Positions 33,055 through 42,335 are shown, numbered from the stretch's first letter. The stretch: DNA of 64,000 nucleotides from Parvibaculum sp046297875 (GCF_046297875.1 NZ_JBKBHD010000001.1:2356001-2420000); one strand, 5' to 3'. Numbers and translations: made by a program. Notes: generated from the sequence alone by a model not told the origin.

Positions 33055-33088
33055 TGATTGGCCGGGTCAAGCCCGGCCATGACGATGA
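33055..33088. repeat. GC-rich palindromic repeat
   Basis: A single unit GGCCGGGTCAAGCCCGGCC followed by ATGACGATGA lies between the convergent higA and phaC 3' ends. It is the shortest copy of the family at 25015, 27927 and 30291. Confidence 0.7.
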
Positions 33089-33104
33089 TGGGAGGTAAGG
33101 CAGA

Positions 33105-35075
33105 TTAGTCTTCCGACTTCACCAGCACATATGACCCCGGCGCATCCTCCAGCACCTTGAGCTTGCCGTCGCCCGGTGTCCGCGCCGCGACCATCGGGCC
33201 CGACTTCGCCGAAAGCCATTGCTCCCAGTCGGGCCACCAGGAGCCCTTGTTGTCCTTGGCGCCTTCGAACCATTTGTCGGGCGTGGGCGGCAGGTCGTCA
33301 TTCGTCCAGTGATTATATTTGCCGCTGGAGGGCGGGTTGATGACGCCGGCGATGTGGCCCGATCCGGCGCAGATGAAGCGCACGGGGCCGCCGAAGAGGC
33401 GCGTCGCCTTGTAGACCGACGGGTAGGGCGAGATGTGGTCCTCGCGGCTCGACTGCAGATAGACCGGCACCTTCACCTTGCCTAGGTCGAGCGTCTCGCC
33501 GCCCAGTTCCATGCGGCCTTCGGCGAGCTTGTTCTCGAGATAGCATTCGCGCAGATAGAAGACATGCATGGCCGATGGCAGCCGCGTGGCGTCCGAGTTC
33601 CAGAACAGGATGTCGAAGGGCATGGGCTCACGGCCGAGCAGGTAGTTGTTGACGACATAGTTCCATATGAGGTCGTTCGAGCGCAGCATGTTGAAGGTGG
33701 TCGCCATGGTCGAGCCGCTGAGATAGCCGCCTTTCTCGTGCATCTGCCTTTCGATATCGGAAATCTGCTCCTCGTCGATGAAGACCTTGAGTTCGCCCGC
33801 TTCCGTGAAGTCCACCTGCGTCACAAGGAAGGTCGCCGACTTGATGCGCTCGTCCTTGCGCTGCGCCATATGGGCGAGTGAGCAGGCAAGCAGCGTGCCG
33901 CCGATGCAATAGCCAATGGCATTCACTTCCTTTTCGCCGGTCGCCTGTTCGACGGCGTCGAGCGCGGCATAGACGCCCTCGAACATGTAGGCATCGAAGG
34001 TCTTGAGTGCGAGCCGCGCATCCGGGTTCACCCAGCTTGCGACGAAGACCGTGTAGCCCTGATCGAGGCACCATTTGATGAGCGATTTCTCGGGGCCGAG
34101 ATCGAGGATGTAATATTTGTTGATCCAGGGCGGGAAGATGACGAGGGGCCGCTTGTAGACCTTCTCGGTGGTGGGCTCATACTGGATGAGCTGCATCAGG
34201 TCGTTCTGATAGATGACCTTGCCGGGGGTCGTCGCGATGTTCTCACCCAGGCGGAAGGCGCTCATGTCCGTCTGCTGGATCTGGATATGGCCGCCGCCGC
34301 GCTCGATGTCTTCCAGCAGGTGTTCCATGCCGGAGACGAGGTTCTCGCCATTGGAGGCAAGCGTGGTGCGCAGGATTTCCGGGTTGGTGAAAAGGAAGTT
34401 CGAGGGCGACATGGCGTTCGCCATCTGGCGGACATAGAAGTCCGCCTTTTCGCGTGTATGCGGATCGACGCCCTCGGCGAGTTTCACGCGGTCCGTCATC
34501 CATTTGCTGGTGAGCAGGTAGGATTGCTTCATCAGGTCGAAAACGAGATTTTCCTGCCAGTCGGGATCGCGGAAGCGCTTGTCCGAACGGCTAGGCTCGG
34601 CGACGGGCGGCACATCCTCGCCGAACAGGCGGCGGGTCATGTTGCTCATCAGGTTGAGGTAGCCCTCGAAGAGAGCGGCCTGGGCCTCGACGATCTTTGC
34701 CGGATTGCGCATGTAGCTCGCGGCGATATCCATCAGCGTCTTGCCGACGCGCTGGAGGTCGTGGAGCGTGTGGTTCATGTCGGAGGCCGCATCCTCGTTC
34801 TTCATCAGGAGGCGGGCGGCCTTCTGGCCAAGATTGGCGGCATGCAGCAGGTTGATCGCGAGGCGGCCGAGATCGGGCATCACGAATTCGCGCGGCGCTT
34901 CGTCGGCGGCTTCCTTCGTCGGCGCGGCGGCGGCGGGCCTTGCGGCATCTGGCTGTGCCTTGGCTGCGGCGGCAGCCGGTTTTGCCTTGGCTGATTGCTT
35001 GCGTTTGCGTGGCGCTGTTTTTTTGGCCTCTTTCGCGGGGGCGTCTGCTGCTTCGGAGGTTTCTTTCAGGCTCAT
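33105..35075 (-). CDS. phaC: Class I poly(3-hydroxyalkanoate) synthase with basic N-terminal extension
   Basis: Polymerises 3-hydroxyacyl-CoA into storage polyester on the granule surface. The 656 residues from ATG 35075 include the PhaC lipase-box variant GYCIGGT with catalytic Cys390, and GSGHIAGVINPP with the catalytic His. A typical class I enzyme has about 590 residues with Cys near 319; the excess is an N-terminal tail rich in Ala, Lys and Pro (for example KKTAPRKRKQSAKAKPAAAA). The frame reaches 35171 but that leader is unlike the family. No phasin or phaR is adjacent. Confidence 0.95.
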   Translation of the reverse strand: MSLKETSEAADAPAKEAKKTAPRKRKQSAKAKPAAAAAKAQPDAARPAAAAPTKEAADEAPREFVMPDLGRLAINLLHAANLGQKAARLLMKNEDAASDMNHTLHDLQRVGKTLMDIAASYMRNPAKIVEAQAALFEGYLNLMSNMTRRLFGEDVPPVAEPSRSDKRFRDPDWQENLVFDLMKQSYLLTSKWMTDRVKLAEGVDPHTREKADFYVRQMANAMSPSNFLFTNPEILRTTLASNGENLVSGMEHLLEDIERGGGHIQIQQTDMSAFRLGENIATTPGKVIYQNDLMQLIQYEPTTEKVYKRPLVIFPPWINKYYILDLGPEKSLIKWCLDQGYTVFVASWVNPDARLALKTFDAYMFEGVYAALDAVEQATGEKEVNAIGYCIGGTLLACSLAHMAQRKDERIKSATFLVTQVDFTEAGELKVFIDEEQISDIERQMHEKGGYLSGSTMATTFNMLRSNDLIWNYVVNNYLLGREPMPFDILFWNSDATRLPSAMHVFYLRECYLENKLAEGRMELGGETLDLGKVKVPVYLQSSREDHISPYPSVYKATRLFGGPVRFICAGSGHIAGVINPPSSGKYNHWTNDDLPPTPDKWFEGAKDNKGSWWPDWEQWLSAKSGPMVAARTPGDGKLKVLEDAPGSYVLVKSED

Positions 35076-35311
35076 CGGGCGCTTCCCTGGGCATTTCTGT
35101 TGGTCGCATGCAGGCCCATTCCGGGCGCGGCTTGCGGTCCGCCGGGGCCGATTTACCGGAACTCGATGCAAATGAAGTCCGGCCGCGGCGACAAACGGTT
35201 TCGCATTCGAAGCCTATACTATACGCTTGCACATGTCCGCCCGATGACGGCATGAAGAGGCGGCTGGGTGGCGGAAAATCGCCAAAAATGCAAGCAGGAC
35301 AGGAGTTCGAG

Positions 35312-35932
35312 ATGTCGAATCTGGCAGGTGCCGTGGCCGCGATCCGCAAAGCAAAGCCGGTTGCCGCAGCGGCGCTTCTCTCGGCCGGGCTGCTGGCCGG
35401 CTGCTCGTCGGTTTCCGACGGGAACAAGCCGGATGCGATGTATGGCGGCGCGCCTTCGCAGGCGAGTGCCGATGCCGTGTTTCCCGATTTGCGCAGCGTA
35501 CCGCAGGAGCGGCCTGCGGCTTCGACGTCGGCAGAGCGCGAGGCGATCGCTTCTGGTCTTGCAGAGGACCGCGCCAATGCGGCGGAAGCCGACCGGATGC
35601 TGCGCGCGCCCGGCTCAAGCTCCGTGCTGGTAACGCCGCCGCCGCTGCCGGCGCTGAGCGACCTGCCGGAGCTCGAGCAGCAGTCGCGTTATGAAGCCGC
35701 GCCGGTCATTCCCGCGCCGGAGAGCCGGGGCGGGCACCGCGATTTTACGAAGGTATTGCCGGAGCGGCTGATGCAGACCGCAGCGGCCAATACCGCCCCC
35801 GCCGAGACGGTGACCGAGGACGGGGCGGCGGCTTCCCAGCGGAGCGCCGAGCCCGCCGTGGACACCGGCCCGGAAATCACCCCGGCGCCGACCAAGAAAG
35901 TCGATGTGAAGCCTGCCATCGGCCAGCCCTGA
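35312..35932 (+). CDS. Hypothetical outer-membrane lipoprotein, Pro/Ala-rich
   Basis: A 206-residue predicted lipoprotein. ATG 35312 has AGGAG about 8-10 bases upstream; ATG 35252 and 35288 are in frame. The signal region ends in LLAGC, so Cys31 or close to it would be lipidated. The mature part is low-complexity and probably disordered, with PPPLPALSDLPELEQQ, repeated Ala/Glu/Pro and a lysine near the end. It is divergent from phaC. No family recognised. Confidence 0.75.
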   Translation: MSNLAGAVAAIRKAKPVAAAALLSAGLLAGCSSVSDGNKPDAMYGGAPSQASADAVFPDLRSVPQERPAASTSAEREAIASGLAEDRANAAEADRMLRAPGSSSVLVTPPPLPALSDLPELEQQSRYEAAPVIPAPESRGGHRDFTKVLPERLMQTAAANTAPAETVTEDGAAASQRSAEPAVDTGPEITPAPTKKVDVKPAIGQP

Positions 35933-36123
35933 CCGCCCGGGGCCCTGCGATTGTCGGGGCCCGGCTTTCCGCCACAAATCTGCCTCACAGCGCGGGCAAA
36001 TCGGGGCCTCCGGGCCCGTTTTCGCATGGCCCGTCCCGGTCTTTGGCGCTATAAGACGCGCAGAACCGGCGGGGGCCCGAAGGCGGGCGATCCTCGCGCG
36101 ATTCAGCCTTTCAGGATCTCGTC

Positions 36124-37389
36124 ATGAGCGAAGAGTTTCATCGCATAAAGCGTCTGCCTCCCTACGTTTTCGAGAGCGTCAACAAGCTCAAGGCGAAGTC
36201 GCGAGCTGAAGGCAAGGACATCATCGATTTCGGCATGGGCAATCCCGACATGCCGACGCCGCCGCATATCGTGGAAAAGCTGATCGAGGCCGTTCGCGAC
36301 CCGAAGACGCACCGCTATTCCTCCTCGCGCGGCATTCCGGGGCTCAGGCGCGCGCAGGCCGCCTATTACGAGCGGCGTTTCGGGGTGAAGCTCAACCCGG
36401 AAACGGAAGTCATCGCCACGCTCGGCTCCAAGGAGGGCCTTGCCAATCTTGCCCAGGCCATCACCGCGCCTGGCGACGTCATCCTCTGCCCGAACCCGAG
36501 CTATCCGATCCATGCCTTCGGCTTCATCATTTCCGGCGCCGTCATCCGCTCCGTGCCGTTCGAGAGCGAGACGGGCTTTTTCGACATGCTGGAACGCGGT
36601 GTGCGCCACAGCGTGCCGAAGCCGACGGCGCTTATCGTCTCCTATCCGTCGAACCCGACGGCGCAGGTGGCCGATCTCGATTTCTACCGCGAGGTGATCG
36701 CCTTTGCGGCGAAGCACGATCTTTTCGTGATTTCCGATCTCGCCTATTCCGAAATCTATTTCGACGGCAATCCGCCGCCCTCGATCCTGCAGGTGCCGGG
36801 CGCAAAGGAACGCACCGTCGAGTTCACTTCGCTCTCCAAGACCTTTTCCATGCCCGGCTGGCGCATGGGCTTTGCAGTTGGCAATGAGCGGCTCGTTAAT
36901 GCGCTTGGCCGCGTGAAGTCCTATCTCGATTACGGCGCCTTCACGCCGATCCAGGTGGCGGCGACGGCGGCGCTCAACGGCCCGCAGGATTGCGTCGCGG
37001 AAATCCGGGCGACCTACAAGCATCGCCGCGATGTGCTGGTGGACAGCATGGCGCGGGCGGGCTGGGACATTCCCTCGCCGCCGGCCAGCATGTTCGCCTG
37101 GTCGCCGATCCCGCAGAAGTTCCGGCATCTCGGCTCCATGGGCTTTGCAACGCTGCTGCTCGAACAGGCGGATGTCGCCGTCGCGCCGGGCATCGGCTTC
37201 GGCGAATATGGCGACGGCCATGTGCGCATCGGCCTCGTGGAAAACGAGCAGCGCATCCGTCAGGCCGCGCGCAACGTGAAGCGCATGATGCAGAACGCCG
37301 ATCAGATCATCGCTGAATATGAAGAGCGCGTCGGCATTACCGCGAGCATCGTGCCGCATCCGAATTCAACGAGGGCGGGCCGCACGTGA
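36124..37389 (+). CDS. Class I/II aminotransferase (AlaA/LL-DAP aminotransferase-like)
   Basis: PLP enzyme of 421 residues. It begins FHRIKRLPPYVFESVNKLK and has DFGMGNPDMPTPPHIVEKL, the ligand segment VSYPSNPTAQVADL and the PLP lysine in SLSKTFSMPGWRMGF. Similar genes precede hom in many alphaproteobacteria and are variously annotated as aspartate, alanine or LL-diaminopimelate aminotransferase; substrate cannot be decided from sequence. The stop overlaps hom by four bases, which favours a role around aspartate-family amino acids. Confidence 0.9.
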   Translation: MSEEFHRIKRLPPYVFESVNKLKAKSRAEGKDIIDFGMGNPDMPTPPHIVEKLIEAVRDPKTHRYSSSRGIPGLRRAQAAYYERRFGVKLNPETEVIATLGSKEGLANLAQAITAPGDVILCPNPSYPIHAFGFIISGAVIRSVPFESETGFFDMLERGVRHSVPKPTALIVSYPSNPTAQVADLDFYREVIAFAAKHDLFVISDLAYSEIYFDGNPPPSILQVPGAKERTVEFTSLSKTFSMPGWRMGFAVGNERLVNALGRVKSYLDYGAFTPIQVAATAALNGPQDCVAEIRATYKHRRDVLVDSMARAGWDIPSPPASMFAWSPIPQKFRHLGSMGFATLLLEQADVAVAPGIGFGEYGDGHVRIGLVENEQRIRQAARNVKRMMQNADQIIAEYEERVGITASIVPHPNSTRAGRT

Positions 37390-38693
37390 CGCAAGCGCTT
37401 CGCATCGGTATAGCCGGTCTCGGCACGGTCGGGGCGGGCGTGGTCAAGATTTTGGCTGCGCGCGGGAGCTTTCTCTCGGCCGCCTCCGGACGGGAGATCA
37501 AGCTCGTCGCCGTGACCGCGCGTGATCGCACGAAGGACCGTGGCATTGATCTGACTGGCGTTCGCTGGGAAGACGATCCGATGGCGCTTGCATCTGCGGC
37601 CGATATCGACCTCGTGATCGAACTCATCGGCGGGTCGGAAGGCGTTGCGCGTTCGCTCGTCGAAGCGGCGCTCAAGGCGGGCAAGCATGTCGCCACGGCC
37701 AACAAGGCGCTTATCGCGCATCATGGCACGGCGCTGGCGCGGCTTGCCGAGGCAAGCAATGTTGCGCTCAACTATGAAGCCGCGGTCGCCGGCGGCATCC
37801 CTGTCGTCAAGGCGATGCGCGAGGCACTGGCCGGTAATGAGATCCGCAGCGTGCATGGTATTCTGAATGGCACCTGCAACTACATCCTGACCGAGATGGA
37901 GACGACGGGACGCGACTTCGCCGATGTGCTGAAGGACGCGCAGGCGCTAGGCTATGCCGAGGCCGATCCGACATTCGACGTCGGCGGAATCGACGCTGCG
38001 CACAAGCTTGCCATTCTCGCGAGCCTCGCCTTCGGCACGGAAATCGACTTTGCCAATGTGCATGTCGAAGGCATTGAAAAAATCAGCGCGACAGACATTG
38101 CTTTTGCCGCCGAGTTCGGTTTCAAGGTCAAGCTGCTTGCCATAGCCGAGAAGGGCGACGGCGGCATCGTGCAGTGCGTCCATCCGGCTCTTGTACCTTT
38201 GGGGACGCCGCTTGCCGCCGTGTCGGGCGTCTACAATGCTGTAGCCATCGATGGCGACAGGGTCGGGCACCTGGTACTTGAGGGCCGTGGTGCGGGCGAG
38301 GGGCCGACGGCCTCCGCGGTGATTTCCGATTTGGTGGATATTGCGCGGGGCACCATCGTGCCGCCGTTCATCGTACCTGCGGCGCAATTGAAGCCGCCCG
38401 CCAAACCCTTGATGGATACGCACAAGAGCGCCTTCTATCTGAGGCTTCGTGCCATGGACCGTGCGGGCAGTATGGCGGCAATCACGCGCGCGCTGGCGGA
38501 GGCCTCGATCTCGATCGAGCGCATCGTGCAGCGTGGCGGCAAGGGCGATGACAGCGGCCGCCTGCCGGTCGTATTCATCACGCATGAGACGGACGAAGCC
38601 ACGATGGCACGCGCCCGGGCCTTGCTTGCACAACATGAAGATGTGGCGGGAACGCCACTTGTTGTCAGAATCGAAGACAGCGAACTGCGCTGA
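37386..38693 (+). CDS. hom: Homoserine dehydrogenase
   Basis: Reduces aspartate semialdehyde to homoserine on the route to threonine and methionine. The 435-residue protein has an N-terminal nucleotide fold (LRIGIAGLGTVGAGVVKIL), the catalytic core GILNGTCNYILTEME and EADPTFDVGGIDAAHKLAIL, and a C-terminal ACT domain (YLRLRAMDRAGSMAAITRAL) for feedback control by threonine. GTG 37386 overlaps the preceding stop. Its product can supply MetY at 25234. Confidence 0.96.
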   Translation: MTQALRIGIAGLGTVGAGVVKILAARGSFLSAASGREIKLVAVTARDRTKDRGIDLTGVRWEDDPMALASAADIDLVIELIGGSEGVARSLVEAALKAGKHVATANKALIAHHGTALARLAEASNVALNYEAAVAGGIPVVKAMREALAGNEIRSVHGILNGTCNYILTEMETTGRDFADVLKDAQALGYAEADPTFDVGGIDAAHKLAILASLAFGTEIDFANVHVEGIEKISATDIAFAAEFGFKVKLLAIAEKGDGGIVQCVHPALVPLGTPLAAVSGVYNAVAIDGDRVGHLVLEGRGAGEGPTASAVISDLVDIARGTIVPPFIVPAAQLKPPAKPLMDTHKSAFYLRLRAMDRAGSMAAITRALAEASISIERIVQRGGKGDDSGRLPVVFITHETDEATMARARALLAQHEDVAGTPLVVRIEDSELR

Positions 38694-38745
38694 CTTTGCT
38701 AGATTTGAATGCCCGGCAAGCCGGGTGAACAGGAAGAGGACCGAT

Positions 38746-39720
38746 ATGACAGACAAGCCGATCAACCTGAACCGTATGCTGGCGCTTGAAATGGGGCGCG
38801 TAACGGAACGGGCGGCGGTCTGCTCCGCGCTTTGGGTTGGGCGGGGCGACGAGAAGTCAGCAGACCAGGCGGCGGTCGATGCAATGCGCAAGGAACTCAA
38901 TGTTCTCGACATCGACGGAACGGTCGTGATCGGCGAGGGCGAACGTGACGAGGCGCCGATGCTTTTCATCGGTGAGAATGTCGGTACCGGCAAGGGCCCG
39001 AAGGTCGACATCGCACTCGATCCGTTGGAAGGCACGACGCTGACCGCGAAGGCAATGCCGAATGCAATGACTGTACTTGCGGCGGCGGCGGGTGGCACAT
39101 TGCTCCATGCGCCCGACTGCTACATGGACAAGATCGCGGTAGGCGGCGGCTTGCCCAAGGGTGTCGTTGATCTCGATGCGACGCCGGCGGAAAACATCAA
39201 ATCGCTTGCCACGGCGAAGGGAGTACAGCCTGCTGATATCACGGTCTGCATTCTCGACCGGCCGCGCCATGCCGATCTCATCCGCGCGGTGCGCGAAACT
39301 GGCGCGCGGGTAACGCTTATCATCGACGGCGATATTGCAAGTGTGATCGCGACGACTGACCCCGCGACTGGCATTGACCTCTATATGGGAGTAGGCGGCG
39401 CGCCGGAGGGTGTGCTTGCAGCTGCGGCGCTGCGCTGCATCGGAGGCCAGATGCAGGGCCGTCTCGTCACAGCGAGCGAGGAACAGATGGCTCGAGCGGC
39501 GAAGATGGGCGTCAAGGACTTTAATAGGAAGTTCGAGATGCAGGAAATGGCATCTGGCGATGTAATCTTTGCGGCCACTGGCGTGACAGATGGCTGGCTG
39601 CTAGATGGTATCCGTTACGAGCGCGGCGGCGTGACGACGGATACGCTCGTGATGCGTTCGGCGACTGGCACCGTGCGGCGGTTGAAGTCGTTTCACTCAT
39701 CTGTCAGCAAGTTCAAATAA
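38746..39720 (+). CDS. glpX: Fructose-1,6-bisphosphatase, class II
   Basis: Gluconeogenic phosphatase of the GlpX type. ATG 38746 gives 324 residues, with AGGAAGAGGA upstream. Conserved segments are NRMLALEMGRVTERAAV, VIGEGERDEAPMLFIGE, ALDPLEGTTLTAKAMPNAM and TGVTDGWLLDGIRY. A 14-base CCCGGCAAGCCGGG hairpin lies between hom and glpX. The hom-glpX-recJ order is common in alphaproteobacteria, so co-transcription is likely. Confidence 0.95.
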   Translation: MTDKPINLNRMLALEMGRVTERAAVCSALWVGRGDEKSADQAAVDAMRKELNVLDIDGTVVIGEGERDEAPMLFIGENVGTGKGPKVDIALDPLEGTTLTAKAMPNAMTVLAAAAGGTLLHAPDCYMDKIAVGGGLPKGVVDLDATPAENIKSLATAKGVQPADITVCILDRPRHADLIRAVRETGARVTLIIDGDIASVIATTDPATGIDLYMGVGGAPEGVLAAAALRCIGGQMQGRLVTASEEQMARAAKMGVKDFNRKFEMQEMASGDVIFAATGVTDGWLLDGIRYERGGVTTDTLVMRSATGTVRRLKSFHSSVSKFK

Positions 39721-39750
39721 GGCGGATTGCAGCTTCCCCGCAGGGGCTCC

Positions 39751-41574
39751 ATGGATTCGGAACTGACCTCACCGGACAAGCATTTCCTCGGCGTCGAACG
39801 GTCGGCGACGGGGCGCGGGTGGGTGAGCCGGCTTGCCGATGAGCGCATGGCGCTCGCCATTGCGCAGCGCGAGGGATTGCCGGAAATCGTGGCACGGGTG
39901 TTGGCGGGGCGCGGCGTTCCGCCGGAAGACTGCACCGCCTATCTTGCGCCGTCACTGAAAACGCTGCTGCCCGATCCGAGCGTCGTCACCGACATGGACA
40001 AGGCGGCGGCGCGCATTGCCGGCGGCATCATCGCCGGCGAGAGGATCGCCGTCTTCGGCGACTACGATGTCGATGGCGCAACGTCGAGCGCGCTGCTGCA
40101 CCGCTTCTTCAAGGCAGTGGGGCGCGAGCTTCGTCTCTATATTCCGGACCGCATCCGCGAAGGCTATGGCCCCAATGCGCCTGCGCTGAAGCGGCTGAAG
40201 GATGAGGGCATCGATCTCGTCATCACCGTCGATTGCGGCACGATGGCGCACAAGGCGCTCGGGATTGCAGCCGATTACGGGCTGCCTTCGGTCGTGATCG
40301 ACCATCACCAGGCGGAGCCCGCGCTGCCGCCGGCCTTTGCGCTCGTCAATCCGAACCGGCTCGACGACGAGAGCGGACTTGGACAATTGGCTGCCGTGGG
40401 CGTCACCTTCCTGTTTCTGGTGGCGCTGAACCGGGAACTGCGCGCGCGCGGATTCTACTATGGCGATGTGACGGAGCCCGACCTCATTCAATGGCTCGAT
40501 ATCGTTGCGCTCGGGACGGTTTGCGATGTGGTGCCGCTGACCGGGCTCAACAGAGCCTTTGTCGCGCAAGGGCTTCGCGTGATGGCGCGGCGGCACAACA
40601 CCGGGCTTGCGGCGCTTGCCGATGTGGCGCGGATGAACGGTGCACCCGCGCCTTACCATTGCGGCTTTCTGCTCGGGCCCCGCGTCAATGCGGGCGGGCG
40701 CGTGGGTCGGGCCGATCTTGGCGTGCGCCTGCTTACCACGGAGAATGCGCAAGAGGCGCAGGCGCTCGCCGAAGAACTCAATGTGATGAATCTCGAGCGG
40801 CAGGCAATCGAGGCGAAAGTGCTGGAAGAGGCGCTGGCGCAGGTCGATGAGCGTCTCGCCGCGTCGCGGGTCAACACGCCGCCGCCGGTAATCGTGGCTG
40901 CGGCGAAGGGCTGGCATCCCGGCGTTATCGGCATTGTGGCGAGCCGCCTGAAGGACAAGTACGAACGACCAAGCCTCGTCATCGCCATCGACGAGAAAGG
41001 CGAGGGCAAAGGCTCCGGGCGCTCGCTCACCGGCGTCGATCTCGGACGGGCGGTGACAGCGGCGCTGGAAGCAGGCCTCCTCGTCAATGGCGGCGGCCAT
41101 GCGATGGCGGCGGGCCTTACGCTTCGCGAAGACAAGATCGAGGCGCTGGAGGCCTTTCTCGCAAAGCGGCTGGCGGCCGATGTCGCGCTCGCTTCCGAAG
41201 CGCGGGCGTTGAAGCTCGACGGCGCCATTGCCGCGCGCGGGGCGACGCGGGACCTCTATGAGCTGTTGCAGCAGGCAGGGCCCTATGGCGCGGGGAATCC
41301 GGAGCCGCGATTCGCCGTGCCGTCGGTGCGTGTGGTGCGGGCCGATCTTGTGGGGCAGGCGCATGTCCGCGTGATCCTGGCGGGCGAGGATGGTGGGCGG
41401 CTCAAGGGCATTGCCTTCCGGGCCGCAGAGACGCCGCTCGGGGCGCTGCTGCGCGATCCGGGGGCTGGACTTCTGCATGTCGCAGGGCGGCTTTCCGCCG
41501 ATGACTGGCAGGGAAAGCGCGATGTCCAGATCACCATCGAGGATGCAGTGCCGACGAGAGACGCGCGGCCCTGA
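39751..41574 (+). CDS. recJ: Single-stranded-DNA-specific exonuclease RecJ
   Basis: 5'-3' ssDNA exonuclease in recombination and mismatch repair. ATG 39751, after CAGGGG, gives 607 residues. DHH-family motifs are in order: VFGDYDVDGATSSALL, VITVDCGT, VVIDHHQAE (motif III), GPRVNAGGRVGRAD and the DHHA1 motif GGGHAMAAGLTL near residue 450. An OB-fold follows. It begins 30 bases after glpX. Antisense open frames across it are shadows. Confidence 0.96.
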   Translation: MDSELTSPDKHFLGVERSATGRGWVSRLADERMALAIAQREGLPEIVARVLAGRGVPPEDCTAYLAPSLKTLLPDPSVVTDMDKAAARIAGGIIAGERIAVFGDYDVDGATSSALLHRFFKAVGRELRLYIPDRIREGYGPNAPALKRLKDEGIDLVITVDCGTMAHKALGIAADYGLPSVVIDHHQAEPALPPAFALVNPNRLDDESGLGQLAAVGVTFLFLVALNRELRARGFYYGDVTEPDLIQWLDIVALGTVCDVVPLTGLNRAFVAQGLRVMARRHNTGLAALADVARMNGAPAPYHCGFLLGPRVNAGGRVGRADLGVRLLTTENAQEAQALAEELNVMNLERQAIEAKVLEEALAQVDERLAASRVNTPPPVIVAAAKGWHPGVIGIVASRLKDKYERPSLVIAIDEKGEGKGSGRSLTGVDLGRAVTAALEAGLLVNGGGHAMAAGLTLREDKIEALEAFLAKRLAADVALASEARALKLDGAIAARGATRDLYELLQQAGPYGAGNPEPRFAVPSVRVVRADLVGQAHVRVILAGEDGGRLKGIAFRAAETPLGALLRDPGAGLLHVAGRLSADDWQGKRDVQITIEDAVPTRDARP

Positions 41575-41613
41575 AAATCGGCGGTTTTGGCTGACATTTC
41601 GAGCAATCCGGGG

Positions 41614-41642
41614 TTGCCATGAGGCGCGTGTCACCTTATAAG
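41614..41642 (+). promoter_or_regulatory. Promoter of tRNA-Glu
   Basis: TTGCCA (41614-41619), 17-base spacer, TATAAG (41637-41642), ending 45 bases before the tRNA. Its layout matches that of the tRNA-Pro promoter. Confidence 0.68.
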
Positions 41643-41687
41643 GCGCGCTCGTGAGCGGTTTTCCGCAGGGCCTTCGGGTCCGCATGC

Positions 41688-41762
41688 GCGCCCTTCGTCT
41701 ATCGGTTAGGACGCCAGATTTTCATTCTGGAAAGAGGGGTTCGACTCCCCTAGGGCGTGCCA
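41688..41762 (+). tRNA. tRNA-Glu(UUC)
   Basis: A 75-base cloverleaf with encoded CCA. The acceptor stem GCGCCCT/AGGGCGT contains a G-U pair at position 1-72 and discriminator G. The D arm is GTCTATCGGTTAGGAC, the anticodon arm CCAGA-TTTTCAT-TCTGG (anticodon TTC) and the T arm GGGGTTCGACTCCCC. A protein frame on the opposite strand ends inside it. Confidence 0.97.
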
Positions 41763-42119
41763 ATTTTCCGCGATGTTCGATGGTCGCAACACTGCAGATA
41801 TGTATTTCTGCGGCAGTGCGATTGCGTAAGATCTGGCAGGCGCGGACAAGCTCCGTCGCTGGTTGGGCCTGAAAGCGCCGCTCGCGCCACCCTCATTCTG
41901 CCATGCCGCAAGAGACTGGTTCATCGTCCGCATGGCCGTCTGATAGCTGGAAAGTTGGTGCGGCAGTTCTGCGGCATCGACGTGATGAAACTTGCTGAGC
42001 AGAAAATGGACAGCGCCGGTGTGTTCAGGCGATCCGGGCAGGAATTCATCTGCAGGAAGTGTGGCGAGAAGCGCGTCGATCATTTTCAGATCGCCGTCGT
42101 CAAAATAGGCGGAAGCCAT
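41706..42119 (-). CDS. Hypothetical protein whose 3' end runs antisense into tRNA-Glu
   Basis: A 137-codon frame with an excellent ribosome site: AAAGGAGGAAGTC directly precedes the ATG at 42119 on its strand. The N-terminal 75 residues (MASAYFDDGDLKMIDALLAT onward) look like ordinary protein. The last 19 codons lie antisense to the tRNA and encode GESNPSFQNENLAS, the known artefactual peptide seen when tRNA-Glu is translated backwards. Either the gene naturally ends there, or its 3' end was replaced by the tRNA. No family recognised. Confidence 0.6.
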   Translation of the reverse strand: MASAYFDDGDLKMIDALLATLPADEFLPGSPEHTGAVHFLLSKFHHVDAAELPHQLSSYQTAMRTMNQSLAAWQNEGGASGAFRPNQRRSLSAPARSYAIALPQKYISAVLRPSNIAENWHALGESNPSFQNENLAS

Positions 42120-42335
42120 GACTTCCTCCTTTCAGGGGGGTGACGTGGCCGAAGCTTTCAAAGCCGCCGGGATTTGGGTACGAAGCCACATGTTCATGAT
42201 GCGCCTATTGTATTCAATAAGCAAATCTGCGTAATTACATAAACTGGTGAGTTCTATTCATTGAAATACAGGTTTTATTTGCTTCGCTAGGTAAATTTAC
42301 TTGTATCCGTCGGGCTTTCTTCCCATATTTCTTGA

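Noticed and set aside
25015..33088. Palindromes considered as a CRISPR array
   Set aside because: Spacings are irregular, units are inverted rather than direct, and there are no unique spacers of constant length or cas genes.
35933..36123. GC-rich inverted repeat around 35938-35970 as a terminator
   Set aside because: The best stem has an internal mismatch and there is no T tract, so it was not called.
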